Source: Rickettsia typhi
Lineage (GTDB): Bacteria; Pseudomonadota; Alphaproteobacteria; Rickettsiales; UBA1997
Length of the DNA: 10,338 bases
Direction of reading: 5' to 3'
NCBI GenBank assembly: GCA_945874115.1
Contig: CAMCFD010000053.1
Span: forward strand, 1 to 10,338
The notes under the pieces were generated by a model. It was not told the origin of the DNA. It ran no database searches and saw only the letters and a list, made by a program, of their open reading frames with translations. Of the stretch, positions 1-6,431 are shown piece by piece (the stretch's first letter is position 1; the number at the start of each line of letters is the position of its first letter). The position numbers were made by a program, and so were the translations under genes.

Positions 1-3000
1 AATTTGACAACGATTTCGTTGAACCAAGTCCAACCTTCGGGGCCAACAAAAAGATAAATTAAACCTATTTTTACGACTCTACTTATAAGGTCACTGATGC
101 TGGCATCAGTTATTCCCATTAAATAAGTCACCCCATAAAATGAAAACATAATAATTAAACACATTGAAAGAATCGCCTGATATCTTGCATCGCCAATGAT
201 AAGGCGATAAATTCTTTCAGCTTGGCCAATTTTCGTACCGTCTTTCGAGCCGTCCATGACTTCAATTACGGGGGTTACGACGTCGTTGACGATTCTTGAA
301 ATGCTGCTTCCTGGGTTTTTTACCCTGACGGTGACGTAATATTTTCCGGAATTGTTAGAATATTTATCGGCACAAATAAATTCTCGAGTGCAATCTTTGT
401 CGGCATGGTCACAGGTTAATCCTGAATCGGTATTTTTCTTGCAGAGTGTAGCACCGCCGGCTCCGAGGATTGATATACCGTCTCTTACCGCCGGATTTTT
501 TGATTGCGGGTTAGAGACATCGCAATCACTTGGGCGATATTTGCTGTTATTGATTAAAATTCCGTCATATGGAGCTTGGTTATCAGCAGTCTTGTCAATG
601 ACTCGACTTGGATTTTGTATGTCGCAAGTTGCGTTTTCAGGATCTCTAATTTTGAACGATAATTTGATTAGTGTAGGGTCGAGAGTTTGATTACTGTGAC
701 AATAATAAACATCGCCAATGAGGGCATTTACACATTCTCCCGAGCCGCTGGTTGGAGCTTTTATGCGGATTAACGTTCCGTAATCATCAAAGTTGAACGC
801 GGTTTTGGTACGCGATTTTATATCGCCCGGTATCGGATCTTCCACTTTCACAACTTCAGGCTGGTCAGCCATTTGCACCGGAATAGTGTTATTTCTGCAA
901 TCAACGCTGGTTGCAGAACTTTCAGAACACAAAATTGCTTCTAACCAAGAGCCATTCATGAAATCAAGATAACTCGCAAGATTAACTTTAAAGCCACTCG
1001 AGCCATTATAAGAAGAGCCTGACGAATTATTATCACCGTAAAAAGCCGAAGTGTCTTTGAAATTATCACCATCTAAAAATATAAATTTTAACCTTCCAGC
1101 TTGAGGAATGTTAATCATTCTGTTGACCGTAAATATTATGTTGTTGTTATATTTTTTATCAGTCAGGCCACTGTTTTTATAATCAACTAAATTTCCGTAA
1201 GTGCCATTAAATGCACCAAGTTCCTTGGCGCCTTTTGCGAATTTATCATCACCGAGGAGTGTTGAGGTAAAGCCAGTTATTGGAATATTAGAAACTCGGC
1301 CGCGATAATTTTCAAGGTCGTAACAAAATGAAACGTTCGGCTGGTCAACAAACGGCGATTGTAGGGCGCTCGCCATTCTTAAATCAGAACAACTGTCGCA
1401 TTGCGCTTGACTATAAACTGATCCAGCCTGAATTTTGCAGGCCGCACTTAAGCTTCCTAAAGAACAGTTGGTTCTAGTATATTTAGGATTACTGTTTGCA
1501 TCGCCGTCCGTACAAGTAACCGGCTTATAGCATTCTTGATTTGGACAGTATGAAATATGTTGACTGTCAAAACATTCTGAGGCGGTTTCTTCGCAACCTA
1601 TTAAATTGCCGTTATTATATTTAGATAAACATTTTGGGTTCTTTACTTCGTCAACGCCATATCCTCTGCAAAGCAACGCTGGACGAGGGTCGATTCTCAT
1701 CGCCATGCCAATTCCGCATTCTCTAGGGCCGCCGGACGAATCCCAGCTTTTGTTCCAGCTTTCGGGCGAAAAGCGAATAACCTGCCCTTTTCGCACAAAA
1801 ACCTTCTTCGAGCCCGCGTCAATCGAGCCACTATCCCACAAAGAATTGGAGGCAAGAGCAGGAACTGCAAAATTATTTAAAGGATCTTCATTTGATAGAA
1901 AATTTCCATATTCATAGAAATCTGCTAAAAATGATGCATTGATATTAGTGTGACTTCCTTGAGGATTAACTATTCGCGCGTTAATATTGCAACTTCCGCC
2001 AGTCATCGCACCCAAAATGGCAAATGAAACCAATCCAGATCTTCCGACCATTATATCGTGATATTTCGCGAATTTAACCGCCATCGCTCTGCCACAACTA
2101 GCGCTATTTCCTGAGCCATCGGTGTAAGTCGCCGGATTTTGTTTTACCAAGATCTGTTGCCCGACCTCGACTGATATGTGCTCAGAGCTCCAGCTTGCGT
2201 TCTTGACAGAAACCGTGTGAGCAGAAATGTCGCCACTTGAACTTCTGACAACCACCTCTAAATTTCCGTCACAATCAGCATTGGTCAGAAGATTTCGAAA
2301 CGAAACCTTGGCCGCAACCGCACTGGTTATTGCGACATCATTAGATAAGTCTCCGACAATTCTACCTTTATCGGGAGAAACCGCACCAGCACCTTCGCAC
2401 GAGGTGTTTCGACAATCAACCCCGTCGAAAGGGTCGGTTTGATCGGGCTCAAGTCCGTCATTGCTCCATCTTACCATGCCACCATAATAACCAAGAGTGC
2501 CCGATCTTTCGGCCGAAGTTAGTGGAAAAACTTGATTAACCAACGCGTCACTAGAAAGCGGATATCCATTACTTTGATAGCTTTTATTTTGACAAGACGA
2601 CTCTCTTATATTTACACCCTTATAAACGCATTCCCACAAATTAGGATCGGGAAGAAGTGGAACGTTTATCGAGCCGGCCTTTTCGTTGCTTTGCTTATTA
2701 TCAAAATCATAGTTAACGGGATGAGTTATTAGATAGGCAACCAACCTTCTTGATGCATTAAAAACAACGCCTTCATTATCCGTGGCACTTCCTGCCCCAA
2801 CCTTTCCAATTGGAGTCGTGCCACCATTCGGACTTGATCCATCATTAACTTGACCACTGAAAGAAACCGTCAACATTTTGTCAGCGTTCAAGTCAATAAC
2901 GCGATTTGACCATCCATCATTAAATGATTGCGGCATAAAACTATCAGATTTGACGAAAATTTCAGGATATTCAAATTTGTCGCCCAGCGTGATTGCGCCC

Positions 3001-3494
3001 GTGGCTCGAATTTTAATTTCAGAATTTGGCCGAAGAGTCACACCGCCACTTATGCCATTTTTTTTAATGCTGGTCGCCTTCCAAGTTGGCTCGGCAGTAA
3101 GCGAACCCGGAGAACTTAAGTTGACATTGCAATCAGAAATACATTGATTTACGCAAAGATTTTGAAATTTCGGACTAGGCAAGCCCTTACAGCCAGAGCT
3201 GCTGGTTTGTGATACGCCGGTTTCGTCATAAATAGTAACGCTGCCACTTATTATACAAGTTTTTAGACCACTGCCCTGCGACGAGTCGGTCATTGGCTTT
3301 CCAGAGTCGAAGTTGCAGGCCTCAGAATTAGAACTTGCAAGAACTTCTAAAACCTGCGTTTCATATTCGCCAAAATCATCAGCTTCAATACAACCGCTGT
3401 CTGAGCATGACGAGAAAGCAAAAAGCAGCAAAAAGCAACAGGTTATTTTGAGAAAAGCGCGGTATTTCTGGCTGACAGTTCTTATAAAATCCAT
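1..3494 (-). CDS. virB6: VirB6/TrbL-family type IV secretion protein with giant N-terminal extension (partial, 3' end off window)
   Basis: An uninterrupted minus-strand frame of 1164 codons runs from the ATG at 3494-3492 to the left edge. VirB6 is the polytopic inner-membrane channel subunit of type IV secretion systems; Rickettsiales encode unusually long versions. Residues 14-29 form a hydrophobic signal (CCFLLLFAFSS), then C30 in a slightly non-canonical lipobox (FSSC), then SDSGCIEADDFGEYETQ, an N-terminal pattern I associate with Rickettsiales VirB6 proteins. Residues about 31-1090 are soluble, Ser/Gly/Asn-rich and rich in cysteine, with 11 Cys between 609 and 702. Hydrophobic segments start at about 1108 (ILSMCLIIMFSFYGVTYLMG) and 1144 (LIYLFVG...WTWF). 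The stretch RVVKIGLIYLFVGPEGWTWF is the best family signature (RVVKI...SWxFF type). The remaining membrane domain lies off the window. The gene starts 13 nt after the ELM1-family stop, without a visible Shine-Dalgarno, so it is probably co-transcribed with coaD and the ELM1 gene. The family call is firm; the exact VirB6 paralogue is unknown. Confidence 0.85.
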   Translation of the reverse strand, partial: MDFIRTVSQKYRAFLKITCCFLLLFAFSSCSDSGCIEADDFGEYETQVLEVLASSNSEACNFDSGKPMTDSSQGSGLKTCIISGSVTIYDETGVSQTSSSGCKGLPSPKFQNLCVNQCISDCNVNLSSPGSLTAEPTWKATSIKKNGISGGVTLRPNSEIKIRATGAITLGDKFEYPEIFVKSDSFMPQSFNDGWSNRVIDLNADKMLTVSFSGQVNDGSSPNGGTTPIGKVGAGSATDNEGVVFNASRRLVAYLITHPVNYDFDNKQSNEKAGSINVPLLPDPNLWECVYKGVNIRESSCQNKSYQSNGYPLSSDALVNQVFPLTSAERSGTLGYYGGMVRWSNDGLEPDQTDPFDGVDCRNTSCEGAGAVSPDKGRIVGDLSNDVAITSAVAAKVSFRNLLTNADCDGNLEVVVRSSSGDISAHTVSVKNASWSSEHISVEVGQQILVKQNPATYTDGSGNSASCGRAMAVKFAKYHDIMVGRSGLVSFAILGAMTGGSCNINARIVNPQGSHTNINASFLADFYEYGNFLSNEDPLNNFAVPALASNSLWDSGSIDAGSKKVFVRKGQVIRFSPESWNKSWDSSGGPRECGIGMAMRIDPRPALLCRGYGVDEVKNPKCLSKYNNGNLIGCEETASECFDSQHISYCPNQECYKPVTCTDGDANSNPKYTRTNCSLGSLSAACKIQAGSVYSQAQCDSCSDLRMASALQSPFVDQPNVSFCYDLENYRGRVSNIPITGFTSTLLGDDKFAKGAKELGAFNGTYGNLVDYKNSGLTDKKYNNNIIFTVNRMINIPQAGRLKFIFLDGDNFKDTSAFYGDNNSSGSSYNGSSGFKVNLASYLDFMNGSWLEAILCSESSATSVDCRNNTIPVQMADQPEVVKVEDPIPGDIKSRTKTAFNFDDYGTLIRIKAPTSGSGECVNALIGDVYYCHSNQTLDPTLIKLSFKIRDPENATCDIQNPSRVIDKTADNQAPYDGILINNSKYRPSDCDVSNPQSKNPAVRDGISILGAGGATLCKKNTDSGLTCDHADKDCTREFICADKYSNNSGKYYVTVRVKNPGSSISRIVNDVVTPVIEVMDGSKDGTKIGQAERIYRLIIGDARYQAILSMCLIIMFSFYGVTYLMGITDASISDLISRVVKIGLIYLFVGPEGWTWFNEIVVK

Positions 3495-3507
3495 CAAATA
3501 ATTCGAG

Positions 3508-4506
3508 TTATTCTAAATATTTCTTTATGATCAAGGCTATTCTCTTGGTTTCATTCAATCTTTTTGTTGTGAATTTTTCCAAAAACTTTATTTTTGGGTC
3601 TAATTTTCGCACATAATTTTCTAAAAGCAAACATTTATGAAACTTTTTATGTTTCTTGGTCGACATATTTGCGTCATCATAAATATAAACCGGTTTTTTG
3701 GTCGAGCAAACCTCCGAAATCATTGACACCGAGTCTCCGGTTGCAATAAAATAATCACTAAAACCAATAATTGCCAAATAGGGATTTTCTTCCTTTTTCA
3801 TCAAATCATAATCGAAAAATGCAAAATCACACTTCGATTTCGCCAATTCTGTTTGCAAAACTTTCGAGATTTTTTTTCCAGTTCTGCGACTTGTCAAAAC
3901 AATCAATTTCGCATTCATATTTTTGGCAATTTCTGCCGATTGCTCAATCAAATCAACCGCCGATTTTTCTTCAAATTTGGTTTTTTTTGTGTCTCCACCA
4001 ACTAAAAGCGCGATTTTGGTTTTGTTGTCGCCTTTAAATAAATCGCTAAATTTCACACATTCATATTCAATCGCGCTTTCATTGATTTTTGTAAGCGCAC
4101 CAAGGCTTCTGATTACATTAACGAAACTTTTTTTTATGCGATCGTGACGCGGCAAAATTATAAAATCGAATTTTTCATGAAAAATCCCCGGATTCATGAT
4201 CTGGACAATTTTCGTCCTGTTTTGCGATTGCGTTTTCAGATAAAGCGCGATTGGCGCAGTTCTTCTTCCTGCCGCAACAATAATTTTAGGAAAATAATCG
4301 AATTGCTGAAGATATTCTTTGGTCGCTTTATCAAGTCCAATCAAGGTTGAGCGCAACAATAAATTAGGCAAAACCCCAAACACGCCGTAGGAAATATTGA
4401 CAATTTTGTGGTTTAAACCAAGTTCGTCAGCCAAACCAATCGCTTGCGAATAGTTACCTGGACGATTATCAGCCAATATCCAAATCTCGTCTTTTATCGC
4501 TTTCAT
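3508..4506 (-). CDS. ELM1-family (mitochondrial fission ELM1-like, DUF1022) protein
   Basis: The 332-residue product matches the bacterial relatives of plant ELM1, a family common in Alphaproteobacteria whose biochemical role there is not settled. The fold is thought to resemble GT-B glycosyltransferases, which is only an inference here. Visible family blocks are IWILADNRPGN (8-18), VAAGRRTAPIAL (77-88), QIMNPGIFHEKFDFIILPRHD (split over 102-122), LLVGGDTKKT (167-176), LTSRRTG (204-210) and FIATGDSVSMISE (253-265). The Gly/Asp/Ser-rich TGDSVSM block is the most characteristic. There is no signal peptide or membrane segment, so the protein is predicted cytosolic or peripheral. The ATG lies 1 nt after the coaD stop, which indicates translational coupling. 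A short GAG in the coaD tail is the only possible ribosome-binding sequence. Length is normal for the family and the gene looks intact. Confidence 0.88.
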   Translation of the reverse strand: MKAIKDEIWILADNRPGNYSQAIGLADELGLNHKIVNISYGVFGVLPNLLLRSTLIGLDKATKEYLQQFDYFPKIIVAAGRRTAPIALYLKTQSQNRTKIVQIMNPGIFHEKFDFIILPRHDRIKKSFVNVIRSLGALTKINESAIEYECVKFSDLFKGDNKTKIALLVGGDTKKTKFEEKSAVDLIEQSAEIAKNMNAKLIVLTSRRTGKKISKVLQTELAKSKCDFAFFDYDLMKKEENPYLAIIGFSDYFIATGDSVSMISEVCSTKKPVYIYDDANMSTKKHKKFHKCLLLENYVRKLDPKIKFLEKFTTKRLNETKRIALIIKKYLE

Positions 4507-4507
4507 T

Positions 4508-5002
4508 TTAGCTCAAATTTAGTTTTTTGTGCAATTTTGAAGCTACATTTTTCGAAACAAAGCTTGTCATGTCGCCGCCAAGACGCGCCGCTTCCTTAAC
4601 TAATCGCGATGCGATAAAATGATGATTTTCTGAGGCGGGCAAAAATATTGTCTGAATTTTCGGATTTAACTTTGAATTCATACCAAACATTTGGAATTCA
4701 TATTCAAAATCTGAAACAGCGCGAAGCCCGCGAATAATGACTTTTGAGCCTTTTTTTTCAGCAAAATCAACCAACAATCCTTCGAATTTTTCGACCTCAA
4801 TTTTACATTCTAAATTAAGCTTAGAAACCTCTTCTTTAACCAGTTCAACTCTCTCATCGAGCGTAAATAAAGGATTCTTGGCATTATCTTTAGCAATTGC
4901 AATTATGATGCAATCAAAAATTTCGGCGGCTCTTTTTATGATGTCGATATGTCCGAAAGTTATTGGATCGAAAGTCCCAGGATATATTGCTTTTTTATTC
5001 AT
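4508..5002 (-). CDS. coaD: Pantetheine-phosphate adenylyltransferase (phosphopantetheine adenylyltransferase)
   Basis: CoaD transfers AMP from ATP to 4'-phosphopantetheine, giving dephospho-CoA, the penultimate step of coenzyme A synthesis in the cytosol. The 164 residues cover the full family length. The nucleotidyltransferase signature is complete: AIYPGTFDPITFGHIDII (5-22), with the T/HxGH motif as TFGH (15-18, H18 catalytic). IIRGLRAVSDFEYE (89-102) carries the substrate-binding Arg residues R91 and R94. FIASRLVKEAARLGGD is the C-terminal ISS-type ATP-binding block, with Ala in place of the first Ser. The gene is first of a three-gene minus-strand unit with the ELM1-family gene (1 nt gap) and the VirB6-like gene. 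It is divergent from rlmH, and its likely promoter lies within 5021-5058. No Shine-Dalgarno is visible before the ATG. Confidence 0.97.
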   Translation of the reverse strand: MNKKAIYPGTFDPITFGHIDIIKRAAEIFDCIIIAIAKDNAKNPLFTLDERVELVKEEVSKLNLECKIEVEKFEGLLVDFAEKKGSKVIIRGLRAVSDFEYEFQMFGMNSKLNPKIQTIFLPASENHHFIASRLVKEAARLGGDMTSFVSKNVASKLHKKLNLS

Positions 5003-5010
5003 AATTATGC

Positions 5011-5055
5011 TAAAATGGTTTTAATAACATTTCCCACTAATAATTAACCATTTTA
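5011..5055. repeat. Inverted repeat across the coaD promoter
   Basis: Perfect 10-bp arms TAAAATGGTT (5011-5020) and AACCATTTTA (5046-5055) flank a 25-nt centre that holds the conserved TTATTAGTG block and the -10-like TATTAA of the coaD promoter. The placement, one arm near the predicted start site and one upstream, suits an operator pair. The right arm overlaps TTAACCAT (5044-5051), the motif recognised by CtrA in several Alphaproteobacteria. A role in binding is inference. Confidence 0.45.
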
Positions 5056-5058
5056 TGC
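5021..5058 (-). promoter_or_regulatory. Putative coaD promoter, inverted copy of the rlmH promoter sequence
   Basis: Read on the minus strand, this 38-nt block contains TTATTAGTGGGAAAT (5043-5029), two bases, then a -10-like TATTAA (5026-5021). That predicts a start site about 12 nt before the coaD ATG. The whole block aligns without gaps to 5153-5190 on the plus strand with 28 of 38 bases identical. No good TTGACA-type -35 is present at the right distance, so the conserved part upstream of the -10 may be a regulator site or a non-standard promoter. The promoter assignment is inference. Confidence 0.5.
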
Positions 5059-5132
5059 TTCATAATTTAGGTCTAAAATCTCAAATAAAAATCACTCATA
5101 TCGCATGATATAACTGGTTTTTCTTTAAAATT

Positions 5133-5141
5133 TTATCCACA
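5133..5141 (+). promoter_or_regulatory. Perfect consensus DnaA box
   Basis: TTATCCACA matches the Escherichia coli consensus DnaA-binding 9-mer exactly and lies in the divergent coaD/rlmH intergenic region, about 44 nt upstream of the rlmH -10. I saw no second box with one mismatch or fewer nearby. It could regulate rlmH or coaD, belong to an origin, or be a chance match in AT-rich DNA. Confidence 0.45.
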
Positions 5142-5152
5142 AAAACTATTTT

Positions 5153-5190
5153 GCTAAAAAAGGCTAGTTATTAGTGAGAAATAGTATAAT
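5153..5190 (+). promoter_or_regulatory. Putative rlmH promoter with palindromic -10
   Basis: TTATTAGTGAGAAAT (5168-5182) is followed by AG and a perfect -10 hexamer TATAAT (5185-5190). This places transcription start near 5197 and leaves about 30 nt of leader before the rlmH ATG. The block is the inverted partner of 5021-5058. The -10 lies inside a near-perfect palindrome, ATAGTATAA-TT-TTATACTAT (5181-5200), which could be an operator. No consensus -35 is seen 16-18 nt upstream. Confidence 0.55.
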
Positions 5191-5226
5191 TTTATACTAT
5201 TTAACCAAATCAAAACAAATTTGTAA

Positions 5227-5688
5227 ATGAAAATTACAATAATTTCAATCGGAAAATTCGAAAATTCTTCTCACAAACAAGTTTTTGATGATTATTTAAA
5301 GCGTGTTCGCGGCGTCAATATTAAAGAAATCGAACTTAAAAACAGCAAAAATATTCCCATTGAAACGCTAAAAAACCAAGAAGCCGAGCTTATTTTCAAG
5401 GCGATTAGCAAAAATTCGATAATTATTTCTCTTGATGAAAAAGGTCAACAATTTTCAAGTATCGAATTTTCGAAATTGCTCGATAATTATTCGCTAAATG
5501 GCGATTCTACCGTTGATTTTATAATCGGCGGTGCCTTTGGCTTGTCGCCAAAAATTCTCGAGAAATCGCATAAAATAATTTCATTTAGCAAAATGACTTT
5601 CCCGCATTTAATGGTGCGCACAATTTTGCTCGAGCAAATTTATCGCGCCAAATCAATAAGCGCCGGACATCCTTATCACAAAGAATAA
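5227..5688 (+). CDS. rlmH: 23S rRNA (pseudouridine1915-N3)-methyltransferase RlmH
   Basis: RlmH is a small homodimeric SPOUT-class enzyme that uses S-adenosylmethionine to methylate N3 of pseudouridine 1915 in helix 69 of 23S rRNA, on assembled 70S ribosomes. The 153-residue length matches the family (about 155). Visible blocks are MKITIISIGK (1-10), ISLDEKGQQFSS (67-78), the knot/SAM-binding FIIGGAFGLS (98-107) and SKMTFPHLMVRTILLEQIYR (121-140). The invariant C-terminal tail is HPYHKE (148-153), the family's normal ending. The GGAFG form, where many members have GGADG or GGPEG, is a mild variant. The ATG at 5227 gives the expected N-terminus; no Shine-Dalgarno is seen. It is divergent from coaD and followed 60 nt later by coq7, which has its own predicted promoter. 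Confidence 0.96.
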   Translation: MKITIISIGKFENSSHKQVFDDYLKRVRGVNIKEIELKNSKNIPIETLKNQEAELIFKAISKNSIIISLDEKGQQFSSIEFSKLLDNYSLNGDSTVDFIIGGAFGLSPKILEKSHKIISFSKMTFPHLMVRTILLEQIYRAKSISAGHPYHKE

Positions 5689-5711
5689 TTAAACTTACTG
5701 ACAAAAAACTC

Positions 5712-5740
5712 TTGATTTTGGCAAAAAAATTCTCTAAAAT
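5712..5740 (+). promoter_or_regulatory. Sigma-70-type promoter for coq7
   Basis: TTGATT (5712-5717), a 17-bp spacer and TAAAAT (5735-5740) form a good vegetative promoter. Transcription would start near 5747, so the coq7 message would be leaderless or nearly so with the ATG at 5749. The arrangement argues against the in-frame TTG at 5740, because that codon overlaps the last base of the -10 hexamer and would lie upstream of the transcript. Confidence 0.6.
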
Positions 5741-5748
5741 TGCGACAT

Positions 5749-6306
5749 ATGTTAAATAAAGCAAAAATTTCAGAAATAATTCGCGTCAACCACGCCGGAG
5801 AATTTGGCGCCAGAGTCATTTATGACGGACAAATCGCCGCACTTAAGCTTAAAAAAGACTACGAAACTGTCAAATTAGTCGAAGAAATGAAAGCTCAAGA
5901 AGACGCTCATTTTGACTATTTTAACCAAGAAATAATCGCAAAAAGAGTTCGCCCCACAATCATGCAACCACTTTGGAAAATTGGCGGATTTGGCCTTGGT
6001 TTTTTCACCGCCATTCTCGATAAAAAAGCCGCAATGTGTTGCACTGTCGCGGTTGAAGAAGTTATTGACGAACATTATCAAAGCCAAATTGACTTCATAA
6101 AAAAAGAACAAGAATCGTCGCCACAAAACAGCAACGACGAAATTCTTGAATTGCAAAAAAAAATCACGCAATTTCAAGCCGAAGAATTAGAACATCGCGA
6201 CACTGGATATGAACACAAAGCCCAAGATTTAGCTTATTTCAAGCCACTTTCATTTGCCATTAAAATGGCCACAAAAATGGCAATTTTAATCTCGAAAAAA
6301 ATCTAA
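5749..6306 (+). CDS. coq7: Coq7 di-iron hydroxylase (3-demethoxyubiquinol 3-hydroxylase)
   Basis: Coq7 hydroxylates demethoxyubiquinol at C6 of the ring, the step before the last methylation in ubiquinone synthesis; it is a ferritin-like di-iron protein bound peripherally to the inner membrane. From the ATG at 5749 the product has 185 residues, the usual length of short bacterial Coq7. All six iron ligands are visible: E18 (NHAGEFGA), E51 and H54 (QEDAH), E103 (VAVEEVIDEHY), E146 and H149 (EELEHRD). Their spacing agrees with human COQ7. Two central amphipathic or hydrophobic stretches (IGGFGLGFFTAIL, 78-90, and the C-terminal FAIKMATKMAILI) fit membrane association. The start at 5749 is preferred over an upstream in-frame TTG because of the promoter position. 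The gene ends in TAA, with a 125-nt AT-rich gap to the next gene. Confidence 0.95.
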   Translation: MLNKAKISEIIRVNHAGEFGARVIYDGQIAALKLKKDYETVKLVEEMKAQEDAHFDYFNQEIIAKRVRPTIMQPLWKIGGFGLGFFTAILDKKAAMCCTVAVEEVIDEHYQSQIDFIKKEQESSPQNSNDEILELQKKITQFQAEELEHRDTGYEHKAQDLAYFKPLSFAIKMATKMAILISKKI

Positions 6307-6431
6307 ATTTGAACTTTTTGTTTTCAAAACAATATTCTTGGAATAAATAATTATTAAAAAACTCAACTATTTCCTTTAAATTTAAGATATTTTCTACATA
6401 ATAATATTTAGGAATTTAAAAAAATTATATA

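Noticed and set aside
352..3501. Several plus-strand open frames (352-690, 1606-1917, 2227-2442, 2532-2732, 2878-3147, 3313-3501)
   Set aside because: All lie opposite the continuous 1164-codon minus-strand VirB6-like frame, have no recognisable protein features, and read as antisense shadows.
3771..4350. Plus-strand open frames inside the ELM1-family gene, and similar antisense frames inside coaD, coq7, dnaE and mfd
   Set aside because: Each overlaps a clearly conserved gene on the other strand or frame and encodes low-complexity shadow sequence.
5740..5748. TTG start for coq7 at 5740
   Set aside because: The codon overlaps the predicted -10 hexamer, adds only LRH before the conserved start, and an ATG exists at 5749.
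6316..6345. Weak stems after coq7 (TTTTG...CAAAA and TATTC...GAATA) as a terminator
   Set aside because: The stems are almost purely A/T with small arms, which is common by chance in DNA of this composition.
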